NCBI GenBank assembly: GCA_017461365.1
Contig: JAFTYG010000006.1
Span: forward strand, 1-64,000
Reading direction: 5' to 3'
Source of the DNA: Clostridia bacterium
GTDB lineage: Bacteria; Bacillota; Clostridia; Oscillospirales; CAG-272
Length of the DNA: 64,000 nt
Shown: one piece after another, positions 8,361 to 17,811 of the stretch
Numbering within the stretch: position 1 is the stretch's first letter
How the letters are laid out: every line of letters begins with the position of its first letter
The notes under the pieces: generated by a model
Databases searched by the model: none
What the model was told of the DNA's origin: nothing
What the model saw: only the letters and a program-made list of their open reading frames with translations
Position numbers and translations under genes: made by a program

Positions 8361-9935
8361 ATGAAACGTAAACTTATAGCGCTTATTTTAACAATTGCGA
8401 CACTTACTACCTGCGTATTTACAATGACTGTTTCAGCAACGACAGAAAACATCAAAACCAAGCCCGTTGTTGAATTTGTCGGACACCAAAGAACCGTTGT
8501 TGCGACCGATGACTACGGTATAAGACTTATCGGTATCGTTAACGATCTTTCCCCCAAGGCGGTCGGATTTGATCTTGCTATCGTTTTAGAGGATGGCAGA
8601 ATGGTAACTTTTAACAAGGAAGTTACAAACGTACATAAGTCCATATTAGCTCAGGTGAACGGAGAAGAGACGACTATAACAGCCGAAGAGCTTGGCGGAG
8701 AGTATATCTTTACCGTAGTTATTAAAGATATTCCCGCAAACGAAGGCTTCAAGGGCTTCCTTGGTTCGGTATATTATATTGATGCAGATAATAATAAGGT
8801 ATCCGGTGAGACCAAGAAGATAATTTATTATAATGCGGATCAGTGGAAGGACTACGGAGCTGGTGAGAGAATAAACACCACATTTGTTGAGCATAGCTTG
8901 GGTGAAACTCCTGTGGATGCTGAGACAGGTGAGAACAATTACTTCCTTGTCGACACAGCGGCAACCGCCGGTGAATCTCAGTTGAAGCGTATGTGGGATA
9001 AGGATTACGGAAATTCTTACGGCGCTATTAAGATCTATGGCGGAAACGTTGGCGCATACACTATGGCGAAGTTTGATGAGCCTACTCAGATCGGAAGAAT
9101 ATCCTTCGTATCCTGGTATCACGCAAATCTTAACAACGCCGCAAAAGTTCAGGTATCCGCAGATGGGGAAGAATGGAAAACTATTTATACCTTCTCGTCT
9201 GAGACAGACGATACGTATTTCCTTGTTTCGGGTTGGAAGAAGAGAGCTATATCCGTTGACGTAGCGGATGAAGGCTACTATGAGTATATCAGAGTTATCG
9301 CAGATGAGGACGTTGATGGCGATAACGGATTTTCCTTCTCCGACATCGCGGTCTACAATAAGGTTATGCTTCCCGGCTTGAAGCAGGTATCCGTAACCTC
9401 TCCCGAGATAAGTATCACGCAGGATGCAGGATCCAACGGATATTACGGAACGGGTACAGACGGAAAGACTGAGGCTTCTAAAGCTAATTTGTTTGATAAC
9501 GACAAGACTACAAGTTGCTGTGTTGGCGTATGGAGCTCTACCTCTTGTTCGGTATATGTAAAAGGCGATCTCGGTAAGGATACAGTTATAAAGAAAATCG
9601 AACTGACCGTAAATGACCGCAGAGAGGAATTCAACAAGAACGTCAAAATTCAGGCATCTGCCGACGGAACAAATTGGGATACCCTCTATACGATAACCGA
9701 AGCTGATGCTGATTTCCTCGTTAAGGCACAGAATGCGGACGGAAAGGATACTTACGACGTTTACAGAACATTCTCGTTTGCAGTTGAAGGTACGACAACA
9801 TACAGATATATTCGTGTGTATAGCGAAAATACGGGTAATAATTTCGCTTTGGCAGAGTTGAAGGTGTTTGAAGAAAACGCATATAACGACACCTTCGCAA
9901 ATCTCTTGAACACACAGCTTCCCGTAGCAAAATAA
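8361..9935 (+). CDS. Secreted RLIG/ELGG-module protein with two discoidin-like domains
   Basis: The 524-aa protein has a cleavable signal peptide (cut near TVSATT) and no lipobox. Residues ~34-155 form a module shared with three GLUG proteins here: YGIRLIGIV, KAVGFDL, a GEE/TAEELGGEYIF segment and an IPA turn. Two discoidin-like domains follow (~165-335 and ~345-505), with QVSADGEEWKTIYT and QASADGTNWDTLYT. No catalytic motif is visible. It is likely a surface or matrix glycan-binding protein. Last gene of the locus A operon, followed by a hairpin. Confidence 0.78.
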   Translation: MKRKLIALILTIATLTTCVFTMTVSATTENIKTKPVVEFVGHQRTVVATDDYGIRLIGIVNDLSPKAVGFDLAIVLEDGRMVTFNKEVTNVHKSILAQVNGEETTITAEELGGEYIFTVVIKDIPANEGFKGFLGSVYYIDADNNKVSGETKKIIYYNADQWKDYGAGERINTTFVEHSLGETPVDAETGENNYFLVDTAATAGESQLKRMWDKDYGNSYGAIKIYGGNVGAYTMAKFDEPTQIGRISFVSWYHANLNNAAKVQVSADGEEWKTIYTFSSETDDTYFLVSGWKKRAISVDVADEGYYEYIRVIADEDVDGDNGFSFSDIAVYNKVMLPGLKQVSVTSPEISITQDAGSNGYYGTGTDGKTEASKANLFDNDKTTSCCVGVWSSTSCSVYVKGDLGKDTVIKKIELTVNDRREEFNKNVKIQASADGTNWDTLYTITEADADFLVKAQNADGKDTYDVYRTFSFAVEGTTTYRYIRVYSENTGNNFALAELKVFEENAYNDTFANLLNTQLPVAK

Positions 9936-9947
9936 GATTTGATAAGA

Positions 9948-9974
9948 TCCTCCGCCGTTTTTAGCGGCGGGGGA
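9948..9974 (+). terminator. Hairpin after locus A operon
   Basis: A 10-bp GC-rich stem (TCCTCCGCCG with CGGCGGGGGA) encloses a 7-nt loop. The following T-run is weak, so termination may be partial. It lies just upstream of the trehalase start. Confidence 0.6.
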
Positions 9975-9991
9975 TTTATAAAAGTTGTAAA

Positions 9992-11191
9992 ATGTTAAAG
10001 GATAAGATTTCTAAACAGTTAAGTGAATGCGTATGTGTTGAATATAACGATACGGACACGATCATCGGCTTGCCGTATCCTTACTCTGTTCCAACACCGG
10101 GGAATACCTTTCGTGCGTTGTACTATTGGGATACCTATTTTACAAATCTTGGCTTGATATGCACAGGAAACATAAAGCAAGCTAAATATAACGTGAATGA
10201 TATGCTTTATATGGCTGATCGCTTCGGCTTTGTTCCTAACGGAAGCCGTATGAAATATCTTACTCGTTCACAACCGCCATTCCTTTCCATTATGGTCAGA
10301 GATATTTACGAAGTCGAAAAGAACAATGAATGGCTTGAATATGCTTATCGGTGCTTAGCAAAAGAATATGATTTTTGGAATAAAAAACGCACCTTTGATG
10401 ACGGTTTGTCCCATTACGGATATACTCCGACGGACGGTTCATTTGAGTATCTGTATGACCGTTGGGTAGGACGCACAGGCGTTACGGCTGATGTTACGAA
10501 ATTAGAGATGGCGGGCAATTATATAGCACAAGCTGAAAGCGGATGGGATTTTACTCCTCGTTTTGGAATCAGAGGACAGTACATCTGTTGCCCTGATCTT
10601 AATTCATTACTTTGGCAGTTGGAAAAGAATATGGCTTATTTCTCCGAAGCGTTGGAGAACAATGAGGCGCACGAATGGGAGAGTCTTTCCGAGAAAAGAA
10701 GACAAAAGATCAATGAGGTGTTATGGGATGATGACAGAGGCTGCTTTGCCGACGTTGATCGTACAGATCAAAAAGCGGGAGATATTTTCTCTGTTGCTTC
10801 ATATTATCCTATGTTTGTCGGTCTTGCTACGAAAGAACAAGCCCGTGTTTTGCGTGACCGATTATCGGAGCTTGAACACGAATATGGAGTTTGCCCTTGT
10901 TCATTACATAGTGAGGCCGGTCGGTTTCAATGGGATTCTCCTAACGTATGGCCTTGTTTGCAATGGATAATATATAAGGCTTTGAAAAACTACGGATATG
11001 ATACCGATGCCAACCGTATCGCACTTAAATATACTCAGCTTGTTGATCGAGTAGAGAAGGAAACGGGACAGCTTTGGGAAAAGTATAACGCAGATACAGG
11101 CGATTGCGATGCGGCTTGTGAATATCAAACACCGCCTATGCTTGGCTGGACTGCCGGTGTTTATTTGAAGCTTATGGATGAATTGAAATGA
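9992..11191 (+). CDS. GH37 trehalase-family glycoside hydrolase
   Basis: The 399-aa protein lacks a signal peptide, so it is cytosolic. It matches both trehalase signatures in modified form: PGNTFRALYYWDTY (~36-49) and QWDSPNVWP (~313). It also has the two catalytic neighbourhoods of GH37, ESGWDFTPR (catalytic Asp ~185) and CEYQTPPMLGWTAGVY (catalytic Glu ~376). The family hydrolyses alpha,alpha-trehalose to glucose. At ~400 residues it is shorter than E. coli trehalases (~550), so a related disaccharide is possible. No strong ribosome site precedes the ATG. Downstream genes for GDPD and an oxidoreductase are broken, but this one is intact. Confidence 0.78.
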   Translation: MLKDKISKQLSECVCVEYNDTDTIIGLPYPYSVPTPGNTFRALYYWDTYFTNLGLICTGNIKQAKYNVNDMLYMADRFGFVPNGSRMKYLTRSQPPFLSIMVRDIYEVEKNNEWLEYAYRCLAKEYDFWNKKRTFDDGLSHYGYTPTDGSFEYLYDRWVGRTGVTADVTKLEMAGNYIAQAESGWDFTPRFGIRGQYICCPDLNSLLWQLEKNMAYFSEALENNEAHEWESLSEKRRQKINEVLWDDDRGCFADVDRTDQKAGDIFSVASYYPMFVGLATKEQARVLRDRLSELEHEYGVCPCSLHSEAGRFQWDSPNVWPCLQWIIYKALKNYGYDTDANRIALKYTQLVDRVEKETGQLWEKYNADTGDCDAACEYQTPPMLGWTAGVYLKLMDELK

Positions 11192-11209
11192 TCGGAAAGA
11201 GCTATGGTT

Positions 11210-11838
11210 ATGAGAAAATTTGATATACTTAACGAAGAAAATATAGTGATCTGTGCCCATCAGGGCTCTTACAGCGGAAATATCCCCGGAAACAGTATCA
11301 CGGCGTTTGATATCGCCATTATGCAGGGTGCGGATATGATAGAGCTTGATATTACTAAAAGTTCGGACGGAGAGCTGTTTGTTTTTCACCCACAAATGGA
11401 GCGGAGAATTTTAAAAAAGGATATAGACATAAGAACGATGCCTGCCCAAGAGATAAAAAAGTTCCGTGTGTTTAACGGTGGCGGAGGGCTTACGAATGAA
11501 CCTATTTGGCTATTTGATACGTGCTGGAGCATTTGAAGGGAAGGTGCTATATCAACGTAGATAAGTTTGCAGACAATCCTTGCGAGATAATGAAAACGGT
11601 AAAAAAGCACAATATGCTTGATCAGATTGTTGTCAAGTGCGACCCTATCGAAAGTGTTTTGCAGAGCGTTGAGGAGGTTGCGCCCGACATTCCGTATCTT
11701 GCAATCGTCAACGATAAATACGATCCGTTTGCACAGCGCTTAACTATGCTCTGTGGACATCACTTCTTGATTGCGGAAAGAGAGTATGGGCTTGTGCGGG
11801 AAGCGACAGACATATCTCTGCCAGAGCAACTGCTTTAA
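11210..11838 (+). pseudogene. Glycerophosphodiester phosphodiesterase, frameshifted and truncated
   Basis: The first reading frame (to 11536) has the GDPD start ICAHQGSYSGN, NSITAFDIAI, IELDI and VFHP. The rest continues in another frame (11521-11838), with YINVDKF and a PYLAIVND strand. A frameshift near 11510-11525 separates them. The second frame stops before the C-terminal part of a normal GDPD, giving about 210 residues in total. GDPD enzymes release glycerol-3-phosphate from glycerophosphodiesters. ATG 11210 is favoured over 11204 by its spacing from GGAAAG. Confidence 0.7.
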
Positions 11839-11849
11839 CGACCATCTAC

Positions 11850-12224
11850 TTGGCAGAACTGTCAAGTGCGAAGATCGTAGAGCAATTAAGAGTTGGTGAT
11901 TTCGTTTGCGGCTCTGTTGGAATTCGTATGTGTATCGATGATTGTCGTATGGGCGGGCTATGCTCCTTTGAAGATAAGCGACTTATTGTAGCTGTGGAAA
12001 ACTTTCATTCGTCAATAAAGAAGAAAGATCACACCTACCGCCTTGATCTTATCAATGAGGACGGGGTCGTATGTAGTCAAGAAATTGATTGTTCTCAGCC
12101 CACTTATTGCTCCTTCGATATAAAAAACTGCAAATTTTACCGCGTAGAAATATTCGACACCACGGATGATCTGAGAATTGCTGTTGGAAATCCCATATGG
12201 AATGCCGATCAATTTAATTCATAA
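11850..12224 (+). pseudogene. C-terminal fragment of an unidentified protein
   Basis: A third frame starts 12 bp after the GDPD remnant and encodes 124 residues with VCGSVGIRMCIDDCRMGG, DHTYRLDLI and an end in RIAVGNPIWN. The ending and beta-rich pattern suggest the C-terminus of a larger enzyme, perhaps of PHP type, but this is a guess. No ribosome site precedes its ATG, so it is most simply a remnant fused to the GDPD remnant by deletion. Confidence 0.45.
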
Positions 12225-12247
12225 TTTTGTCAACGAGATTGACATCG

Positions 12248-12293
12248 TGTATAACCGCTTGAGATGTCATACTGACTCTCAGGCGGTTATACA
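12248..12293. other. Stem-loop between broken genes
   Basis: TGTATAACCGC (12248-12258) pairs perfectly with GCGGTTATACA (12283-12293), and the inner TTGAGA pairs with TCTCA. There is no T-run. It could be a decayed terminator or a small symmetrical regulatory site before the oxidoreductase gene. Confidence 0.5.
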
Positions 12294-12373
12294 ATAAATA
12301 AACGAAGAAATCAAGTAGATAGAGATCATTCTTTGGTTATTGCGATAAGATGATTTTTTAATGGAGAATATTT

Positions 12374-13434
12374 ATGGAGAAAATAAAAGTTGCCGTGGTG
12401 GGATACGGCGGAATGGGCGGTTGGCACGCAGATCATTTATTGAATAGCGACGTGGCAGAGCTGGCTGGAATATACGATATAAAGAAGGAACGACGCCAAT
12501 GTGCTGAAAAAAACGGAATATACACATATGACACTTTAGATGATGTACTGAGTGATAAATCGGTAAAAATTATTACAGTTGCTATTCCCAACGATAGCCA
12601 CGAGGATGTTGTTATAAAGGCGCTCGAAGCGGGTAAGCACGTTATCTGTGAGAAGCCTGTTGCATTAACATTAGAATCATTGGAACTAATGATATCAACG
12701 GCAAAAAGAAATAACGTGCTGTTTTCTACCCATCAGAATCGACGCTGGGATGTTGACTTCCTTGCGATAAAACAAATTAAGGAGTCGGGTGAGATCGGCG
12801 AAGTGCTCGACATCGAATCAAGAGTTCAGGGAAGCAGAGGTATTCCATCCGATTGGAGATGCGAAAAAATACACGGGGTGGAATGCTGTACGACTGGGGG
12901 ATTCATTTGATCGACCAGATGCTAATGATCTTTGGTTATGATGTTGAGAGTGTATATTGTGTGTGCGATCATATAACAAACGCAGAGGTTGATGACGGAT
13001 TTAAGTTGGATATCCTTTTTAAAAGCGGACAACGCGCTCGAATAGAGTTGGGAACATATAACTTGATAGCAATGCCAAGATTTTATATGCGCGCAAAAAA
13101 AGGAACTGCTATGATTACCGATTGGAGAGAACAGGCAAAGGTTGTGAAATTAAAATATTGGCACGAAAAAGATGTATTGCCTATAGAAACTGCGGCAGGA
13201 CTTACCAAAACTATGGCGCCGCGTGACGAGATTACAACGGATACGTATTTTGTTCCGAAGCCTTCTTCTGACGTACACGACTATTACAGAAATTTTATTT
13301 CTGCGATCAAGGGAGAGCAGGATCAATATGTAACGCATGATCAAATGAGAATTGACCTGAAGATTATACTTGCGGCATTTGAATCCGCAAAAAAACAATG
13401 TCCTGTAAAAATAAATGAGCTTAAGTTCAATTAA
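12374..13434 (+). pseudogene. Gfo/Idh/MocA-family oxidoreductase with a single frameshift
   Basis: The N-terminal Rossmann part (VAVVGYGGMGGWHADH, then the ICEKPVAL motif) is in one frame up to about 12880. The C-terminal part, starting GGMLYDWGIHLIDQ, is in another. Joined, they give about 353 residues, the usual length of NAD(P)-dependent sugar dehydrogenases of this family. The shift lies between GAAAAAATACACGGGG and the GGAATGCTG that follows. Everything else is intact, so either a recent mutation or a sequencing error is plausible. Ribosome site: GGAGAA. Confidence 0.8.
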
Positions 13435-13476
13435 AATCATCTAAAAACACAGGAGCAGTCAATTGTTGGAGGAAAT

Positions 13477-14901
13477 ATGATAACGACAAAACAAAAAATC
13501 AAATTTGGTACGGGTGGTTGGAGAGCTCTTATAGGAGATGATTTCACCAAGGAAAATATCTGCCGTGTAGCGCAGGGAATTGTTCAGCTTATGAAAAGTG
13601 AAAATAAGACCGATAAGCCCGTTATAATAGGATACGACAGACGCTTTATGTCCGAGGACGCCGCAAGATGGGTGGCTGAGGTTTTGTGCGGAAACGGCAT
13701 CAAGGTAAAGACGATGCGCAGAAGCGCGCCTACTCCTCTTGTTATGTTCATAGTAAAAAATGAGGAGCTCCATTATGGAATAGAAATAACCGCAAGTCAC
13801 AATCCGTCGAGCTATAACGGAATAAAGCTTATAGTTGAGGAAGGGCGTGATGCCTCTCTTGAATGTACCGATAAGCTTGAAGCGCTTATTGATACCAATG
13901 AGGTTTCGGCTATGAACATAGAGGCGGCAGAGGAAAACGGAATGGTGGAATATTTGAAAACGCCGTTCAACGATTTTTTGGATTCTATACTTTCCAAGCT
14001 TGATGTGGACACCATAAGAACCGCAGGACTTCGCGTACTGTTCGATCCTATGCACGGATCGGGTACATATCCTCTTATGACAATACTTTATACGACACGC
14101 TGTACCGTAGACCTTATGAACTCCAACAAGGACGCATATTTTGGCGGCAGTATGCCTGCGCCGTCCTATAATGAGCTCGGAGGACTTATACAGAGGGTGG
14201 TACATGAGCATTATGACTTGGGCATTGCAGTTGACGGAGACGGAGACAGACTTGGTATCATTGATGCGTGCGGAGAATACCTTAGCGCCAATCAGATACT
14301 CGTTATGCTGTATTATTATTTGCACGAATACAGAGGCTGGAAGGGGCCCGTAGTAAGAAATCTTGCTACCACCCATATGCTTGACAAGGTGGCAGAGTCC
14401 TTCGGAGAGAAGTGCTACGAGGTTCCTGTCGGCTTTAAATACGTATCGTCAAAGCTTGACGAGGTAGATGCGGTGCTTGGCGGCGAATCCTCGGGCGGAC
14501 TTACCGTAAGAGGACATATATTTGGTAAGGATTCTGTTTATGCCGCGTCTCTGTTCGTTGAAATGGTTTGTGCTATCGGAAAATCCCCCACAGAATTTTG
14601 GAACGAGCTTGAGGAAAAATACGGCGCATACAGAATGGTAGAATGTAATTTGAGCTTCACTCAATCGGAAAAGGAAAGAGTGGAGAGGCTGATTATGACC
14701 GACAGACTGTTACCCAATTTTTCCAAAGCGATCGCTCACGTAAGCTATGAGGACGGTTGTAAGGTCTACTTCGAGGATAACTCGTTTATAATATGCAGAT
14801 TTTCGGGTACTGAACCTCTGCTTCGCATATTCGCTGAGGCAAATGACAGTGAGATCGCAGAGGGCTTGATACATACGATGAAAAACTTTATAAATGGATA
14901 A
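13477..14901 (+). CDS. Phosphoglucomutase/phosphomannomutase family protein
   Basis: The 474-aa enzyme has all alpha-D-phosphohexomutase landmarks: FGTGGWRA at the N-terminus, the phosphoserine loop ITASHNPSSYNG (Ser ~107), the metal loop DGDGDR (~253), the sugar-binding loop GGESSGG (~335) and the phosphate-binding FSGTEPLLR (~441). It interconverts hexose-1- and hexose-6-phosphates; which sugar cannot be told. It has a GGAGG site and lies 16 bp before the nucleotidyltransferase, with NagB following. The three probably form one operon for sugar-phosphate handling. Confidence 0.9.
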   Translation: MITTKQKIKFGTGGWRALIGDDFTKENICRVAQGIVQLMKSENKTDKPVIIGYDRRFMSEDAARWVAEVLCGNGIKVKTMRRSAPTPLVMFIVKNEELHYGIEITASHNPSSYNGIKLIVEEGRDASLECTDKLEALIDTNEVSAMNIEAAEENGMVEYLKTPFNDFLDSILSKLDVDTIRTAGLRVLFDPMHGSGTYPLMTILYTTRCTVDLMNSNKDAYFGGSMPAPSYNELGGLIQRVVHEHYDLGIAVDGDGDRLGIIDACGEYLSANQILVMLYYYLHEYRGWKGPVVRNLATTHMLDKVAESFGEKCYEVPVGFKYVSSKLDEVDAVLGGESSGGLTVRGHIFGKDSVYAASLFVEMVCAIGKSPTEFWNELEEKYGAYRMVECNLSFTQSEKERVERLIMTDRLLPNFSKAIAHVSYEDGCKVYFEDNSFIICRFSGTEPLLRIFAEANDSEIAEGLIHTMKNFING

Positions 14902-14917
14902 TAGAGGAGAAGAAAAT

Positions 14918-15814
14918 ATGACATTACTCATACTTGCCGCAGGACTTGGCTCACGCTACGGCGGACTGAAGCAGATAGACCCCGTGACCGATAACGGGGA
15001 GTTTATCATCGACTTTTCAGTCTACGATGCCGTGGTCAGCGGATTTGATAAAATCGTTTTCGTAATAAACGAGGAAACCCTCGACCTGTTCCGTGAAACT
15101 ATCGGAAAGAGATTTGAGGATAAGGTGAAGGTCGAATACGCCTTCCAGAGCATTGATGACCTTCCTGACGGCTATTCCGTACCCGAGGGCAGAACAAAGC
15201 CTTGGGGAACGGCACAGGCTATGCTTGCCGCTCGAAATATAATAGACGAGCCCTTCGCCGTTATCAATGCCGACGATTTCTACGGCAGAAATGCTTATGA
15301 GCTGCTCGCAAAGCATCTGTCTGATGCAAAGACAGGAGAGTTCTGTATGGTAGGATATATCCTTAAAAATACTCTGACGGAAAACGGCACGGTATCTCGC
15401 GGAGTTTGCGAGGTGAAGGACGGATATCTTTCCGACGTTGTGGAGAGAACAAAGATAGCCAAGGGCGGCGACACTGCCGTGTTCTACGAGGGAGATGAGG
15501 AAGTAAAGATACCTTATGATACAATCGTTTCAATGAACTGCTGGGGCTTCACTCCCGACATCTTTTCAAAGGTTATGGACGGATTTAAAACCTTTCTCGA
15601 CAACGACGATGGAAATATCAAGAGAGAGTATTATCTGCCATTTGCAGTAAGAGAGATAATGGAGCAAAAGGAGTGTACCGTCAAAGTGTATTCTTCGACT
15701 GACTCTTGGTATGGAGTTACGTACAGAGAGGATCACGATAGCGTTTCTGCAAGCCTTGAGAAGCTGAAATTAGACAGCATATACCCCGAAAGACTCAATG
15801 ATATGAAGAATTAA
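14918..15814 (+). CDS. Sugar-nucleotidyltransferase-like protein
   Basis: The product (298 aa from ATG 14918, chosen for its GAGGAGA site) begins MTLLILAAGLGSRYGGLKQ, the nucleotide-binding signature of NTP transferases. It continues with WGTAQAM and the metal-site NADDFYG. The C-terminal part has VSMNCWGFTPD and WYGVTYREDHD. Such enzymes activate hexose-1-phosphates to NDP-sugars; the base and sugar are not evident. Downstream of the phosphohexomutase in the same direction, it could use that enzyme's product. Confidence 0.82.
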   Translation: MTLLILAAGLGSRYGGLKQIDPVTDNGEFIIDFSVYDAVVSGFDKIVFVINEETLDLFRETIGKRFEDKVKVEYAFQSIDDLPDGYSVPEGRTKPWGTAQAMLAARNIIDEPFAVINADDFYGRNAYELLAKHLSDAKTGEFCMVGYILKNTLTENGTVSRGVCEVKDGYLSDVVERTKIAKGGDTAVFYEGDEEVKIPYDTIVSMNCWGFTPDIFSKVMDGFKTFLDNDDGNIKREYYLPFAVREIMEQKECTVKVYSSTDSWYGVTYREDHDSVSASLEKLKLDSIYPERLNDMKN

Positions 15815-15845
15815 GATATCAAACAGCTTACGATTGGAGAATAAA

Positions 15846-16571
15846 ATGAAAGTTCAAATATTAGAAAACTACAAGGAAATGTCCCGCGCGGCAGCTGACA
15901 TATTCGCAGATGTCATCAATTCAAAAAAAGATTGCGTTCTCGGACTCGCAACGGGAGATACACCTATCGGAATGTACGAGTGTCTTGTAGAGGACTACAA
16001 GGCAGGGAAGGTAGATTTTGCTTCTGTTAAGTCTGTGAATCTTGACGAGTACTATCCCATAACTCCCGATAACGACCAGAGCTATCGCTATTTTATGAAC
16101 TATCATCTGTTTGACAAGGTGAACATAAACAAGGCTAATACATACGTTCCCGACGGACAGGCGTCCGACCCCGTATCAAGCTGCGAGGCTTATGAGAAGA
16201 ATATTGATGCTCTCGGGGGTATTGACATTCAGGTGCTTGGTATTGGCAGAAACGGACACATTGGCTTCAACGAGCCCGACGGTGAGCTTATTTTTTATAC
16301 TCACGTGACCGACCTGACGGCAGACACTATCGAGGCAAATTCACGCTTTTTCGAGAGCGAATCGGATGTACCCAAGCAGGCTGTTACTATGGGGATTGAG
16401 AGCATCTTCAAGGCAAGAAAGATAGTTGTACTTGCAAGCGGAGAAGGGAAGGCAGAGGCGGTCAAGAGAATGCTATGTGGAAAGCTCACCACAAACTGTC
16501 CCGCATCTCTACTTCGTCTACATCCTGATGTTACTCTTATTTGCGATAAGGATGCGGCAATTTTATTGTAA
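15846..16571 (+). CDS. nagB: Glucosamine-6-phosphate deaminase
   Basis: The 241-aa protein matches NagB in length and motifs: LGLATGDTP (phosphate loop), VNLDEYY (the Asp of the active site) and GIGRNGHIGFNEP (catalytic His and Glu). It converts glucosamine-6-phosphate to fructose-6-phosphate and ammonia in the cytosol. ATG 15846 with GGAGA six bases upstream is the start. The nearby GH20-like hydrolase at 17878 would fit release of amino sugars, though it is a separate transcript. Confidence 0.93.
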   Translation: MKVQILENYKEMSRAAADIFADVINSKKDCVLGLATGDTPIGMYECLVEDYKAGKVDFASVKSVNLDEYYPITPDNDQSYRYFMNYHLFDKVNINKANTYVPDGQASDPVSSCEAYEKNIDALGGIDIQVLGIGRNGHIGFNEPDGELIFYTHVTDLTADTIEANSRFFESESDVPKQAVTMGIESIFKARKIVVLASGEGKAEAVKRMLCGKLTTNCPASLLRLHPDVTLICDKDAAILL

Positions 16572-16800
16572 TATACGTTGTAAGAGCATTGCTATCTTTG
16601 TTTACTGCGACGCAAAATTTGAGTTTTGAAAAGCATCAAAATCACGTTGTTGGCAATAATGTAAGGAGAGAATTTTCCATAGCATCAATAAAGCATCAAA
16701 AAAATTCAGACACAACTACGACACACGGTCTTGCAAGGAAAATGCGTTGAAACGGGCGAAAAATTGAGGAATTTAAAGGCTTTGCAAATGTTTCGAGCCA

Positions 16801-16843
16801 CTCCAAAACCGTGAGTCGCGGGTTCTAATCCTCCGTCACACCA
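16801..16843 (+). pseudogene. Partial tRNA(Trp)-like 3' end
   Basis: CTCCAAAACCGT matches the anticodon loop (CCA) and 3' anticodon stem of tRNA-Trp. It is followed by GCGGGTTCTAATCCTCC, a T-arm with one mismatch and one wobble, and an ACCA end. The acceptor strand is two bases short and no D-arm or 5' half precedes it. It cannot be a functional tRNA. It fits the 3' tRNA copy left at an integration site. Confidence 0.5.
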
Positions 16844-16933
16844 TTTTTTCTTTTTGGTGCTATCCCGTGACACTGTTTCCGTTTGGTAAAGCATCAAAAA
16901 AACATCACGAGCGTCAAAAAAGTATTAAAACAG

Positions 16934-16980
16934 AAAAGGCGACCGCAGATTTTTTGTTATCTGCAGTCGCCTTTTTCTTT
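16934..16980 (+). terminator. Intrinsic terminator
   Basis: AAAAGGCGACCGCAGAT pairs with ATCTGCAGTCGCCTTTT, with one unpaired base and an 8-nt loop, followed by TTTTTCTTT. It may serve the mutase-nagB operon although it is 360 bp downstream. Confidence 0.7.
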
Positions 16981-17179
16981 GCCTACTCCGACGCAATTTT
17001 TGAGTTGTTGTAAACAGAAGTCATTATTGATTTACTTTCGCATCGCAAACTATAATGATTGATATGGATATTTATCTTTTTTGTGGTCTGTCATATAAAA
17101 ACTTTTGTTGCTGTAGTGCTAAAAATCCAACAAATTAACATCCACTGGAGTGATAGTAATATAATCTACTAGCTTTTTC

Positions 17180-17692
17180 TCAAGCGTGCAAATATCTTTT
17201 TGAACCCCCTTTTTTTCTGAAACTCTTTAAAAAATACAAGTAAAGTGGCGCAAAATGTGGAGGCATATTTACATTTGTAATTAGTTGGTATAAAAAGTTT
17301 TGCACATGGTCATTTTTTAATAAAGGAAAAACTCCACTGCGAATATCTTCTTCGTTATTGGCGGACTTCATAACTTTTAAACACGTGATTCGCTCATCTT
17401 GATAATCCTTAATCATATCAAAATTCATACGAGATATAACATTAAAACCGTTAACCGTCAAGATGAATTTAAACAAAAAATCAAAAGTCGATTCATTACC
17501 TGATACACAAATGTATGTTAAGATTTTGTTTAATATAACAATATGTTCATCTTCGCTAAACGATAATAAATTATATCTAATTTGTTTTTCTTTGCTTTGG
17601 GATAAATTTGACTTTGCGAAGAATTCAAAAACTTTGACCTCGATGCGATTCATGACACCGTTCACGAGATGGTATGCGACGAGGCGAGACAC
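17180..17692 (-). CDS. Hypothetical AT-rich ORF, possibly a remnant
   Basis: A 170-codon frame with no recognised domain; it is Phe-, Asn- and Lys-rich and ends [12 protein letters not shown]. Its first ~18 codons lie antisense to a rubrerythrin remnant (17633-17719), so the annotated start is doubtful and the true 5' end may be missing. Base composition is clearly more AT-rich than its neighbours. No ribosome site is evident. It could be the 3' part of a gene brought in with the mobile material around 16.6-17.8 kb. Confidence 0.35.
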   Translation of the reverse strand: MSRLVAYHLVNGVMNRIEVKVFEFFAKSNLSQSKEKQIRYNLLSFSEDEHIVILNKILTYICVSGNESTFDFLFKFILTVNGFNVISRMNFDMIKDYQDERITCLKVMKSANNEEDIRSGVFPLLKNDHVQNFLYQLITNVNMPPHFAPLYLYFLKSFRKKGGSKRYLHA

Positions 17693-17719
17693 GGCAAGGC
17701 ATTCGAGGGATTCCTCAAT
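17633..17719 (+). pseudogene. Rubrerythrin-family fragment
   Basis: The plus strand encodes [13 protein letters not shown], then [13 protein letters not shown]. The latter matches the DExRHG iron-ligand helix of rubrerythrin-type ferritin-like proteins. Only about 29 residues remain, without the first helix pair, so this is a gene relic. Confidence 0.6.
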
Positions 17720-17782
17720 CCGCTTATTCTGTCATTTATGTCATCAGACGAGAATATGGCGATTAAAAAAACGGTTTAATTC

Positions 17783-17811
17783 TTCACAGAACGGCAAAAG
17801 TGTAGTATAAT
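17783..17811 (+). promoter_or_regulatory. SigA-type promoter of the GH20-like gene
   Basis: TTCACA (17783-17788), a 17-bp spacer and a perfect TATAAT (17806-17811) lie 66 bp before the ATG. Confidence 0.65.

Larger units (their letters stand above)
16605..17006. other. Candidate attachment region of a decayed integrative element
   Basis: About 400 non-coding bases hold several integrase-type signs. Four AGCATCAA-type words lie at 16631-16641, 16680-16687, 16691-16701 and 16889-16900. A tRNA-like 3' fragment lies at 16801-16843. An imperfect 21-bp direct repeat (18 identities) lies at 16605-16625 and 16986-17006. The second repeat copy contains CCGACGCAATTTTTGA, identical to 364-379 beside the integrase fragment. 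Iterated short direct repeats around a tRNA end are typical of tyrosine-recombinase arm sites. No integrase gene remains here. The reading is inferred. Confidence 0.45.

Noticed and set aside
12853..12910. Programmed ribosomal frameshift in the oxidoreductase gene
   Set aside because: There is no slippery heptamer followed by a stem-loop, and the family has no known recoding. A mutation or base-calling error is simpler.
16801..16843. Functional tRNA gene
   Set aside because: Only the anticodon loop to 3' end is present; the D-arm and 5' acceptor strand are missing and the acceptor strand is two bases short.
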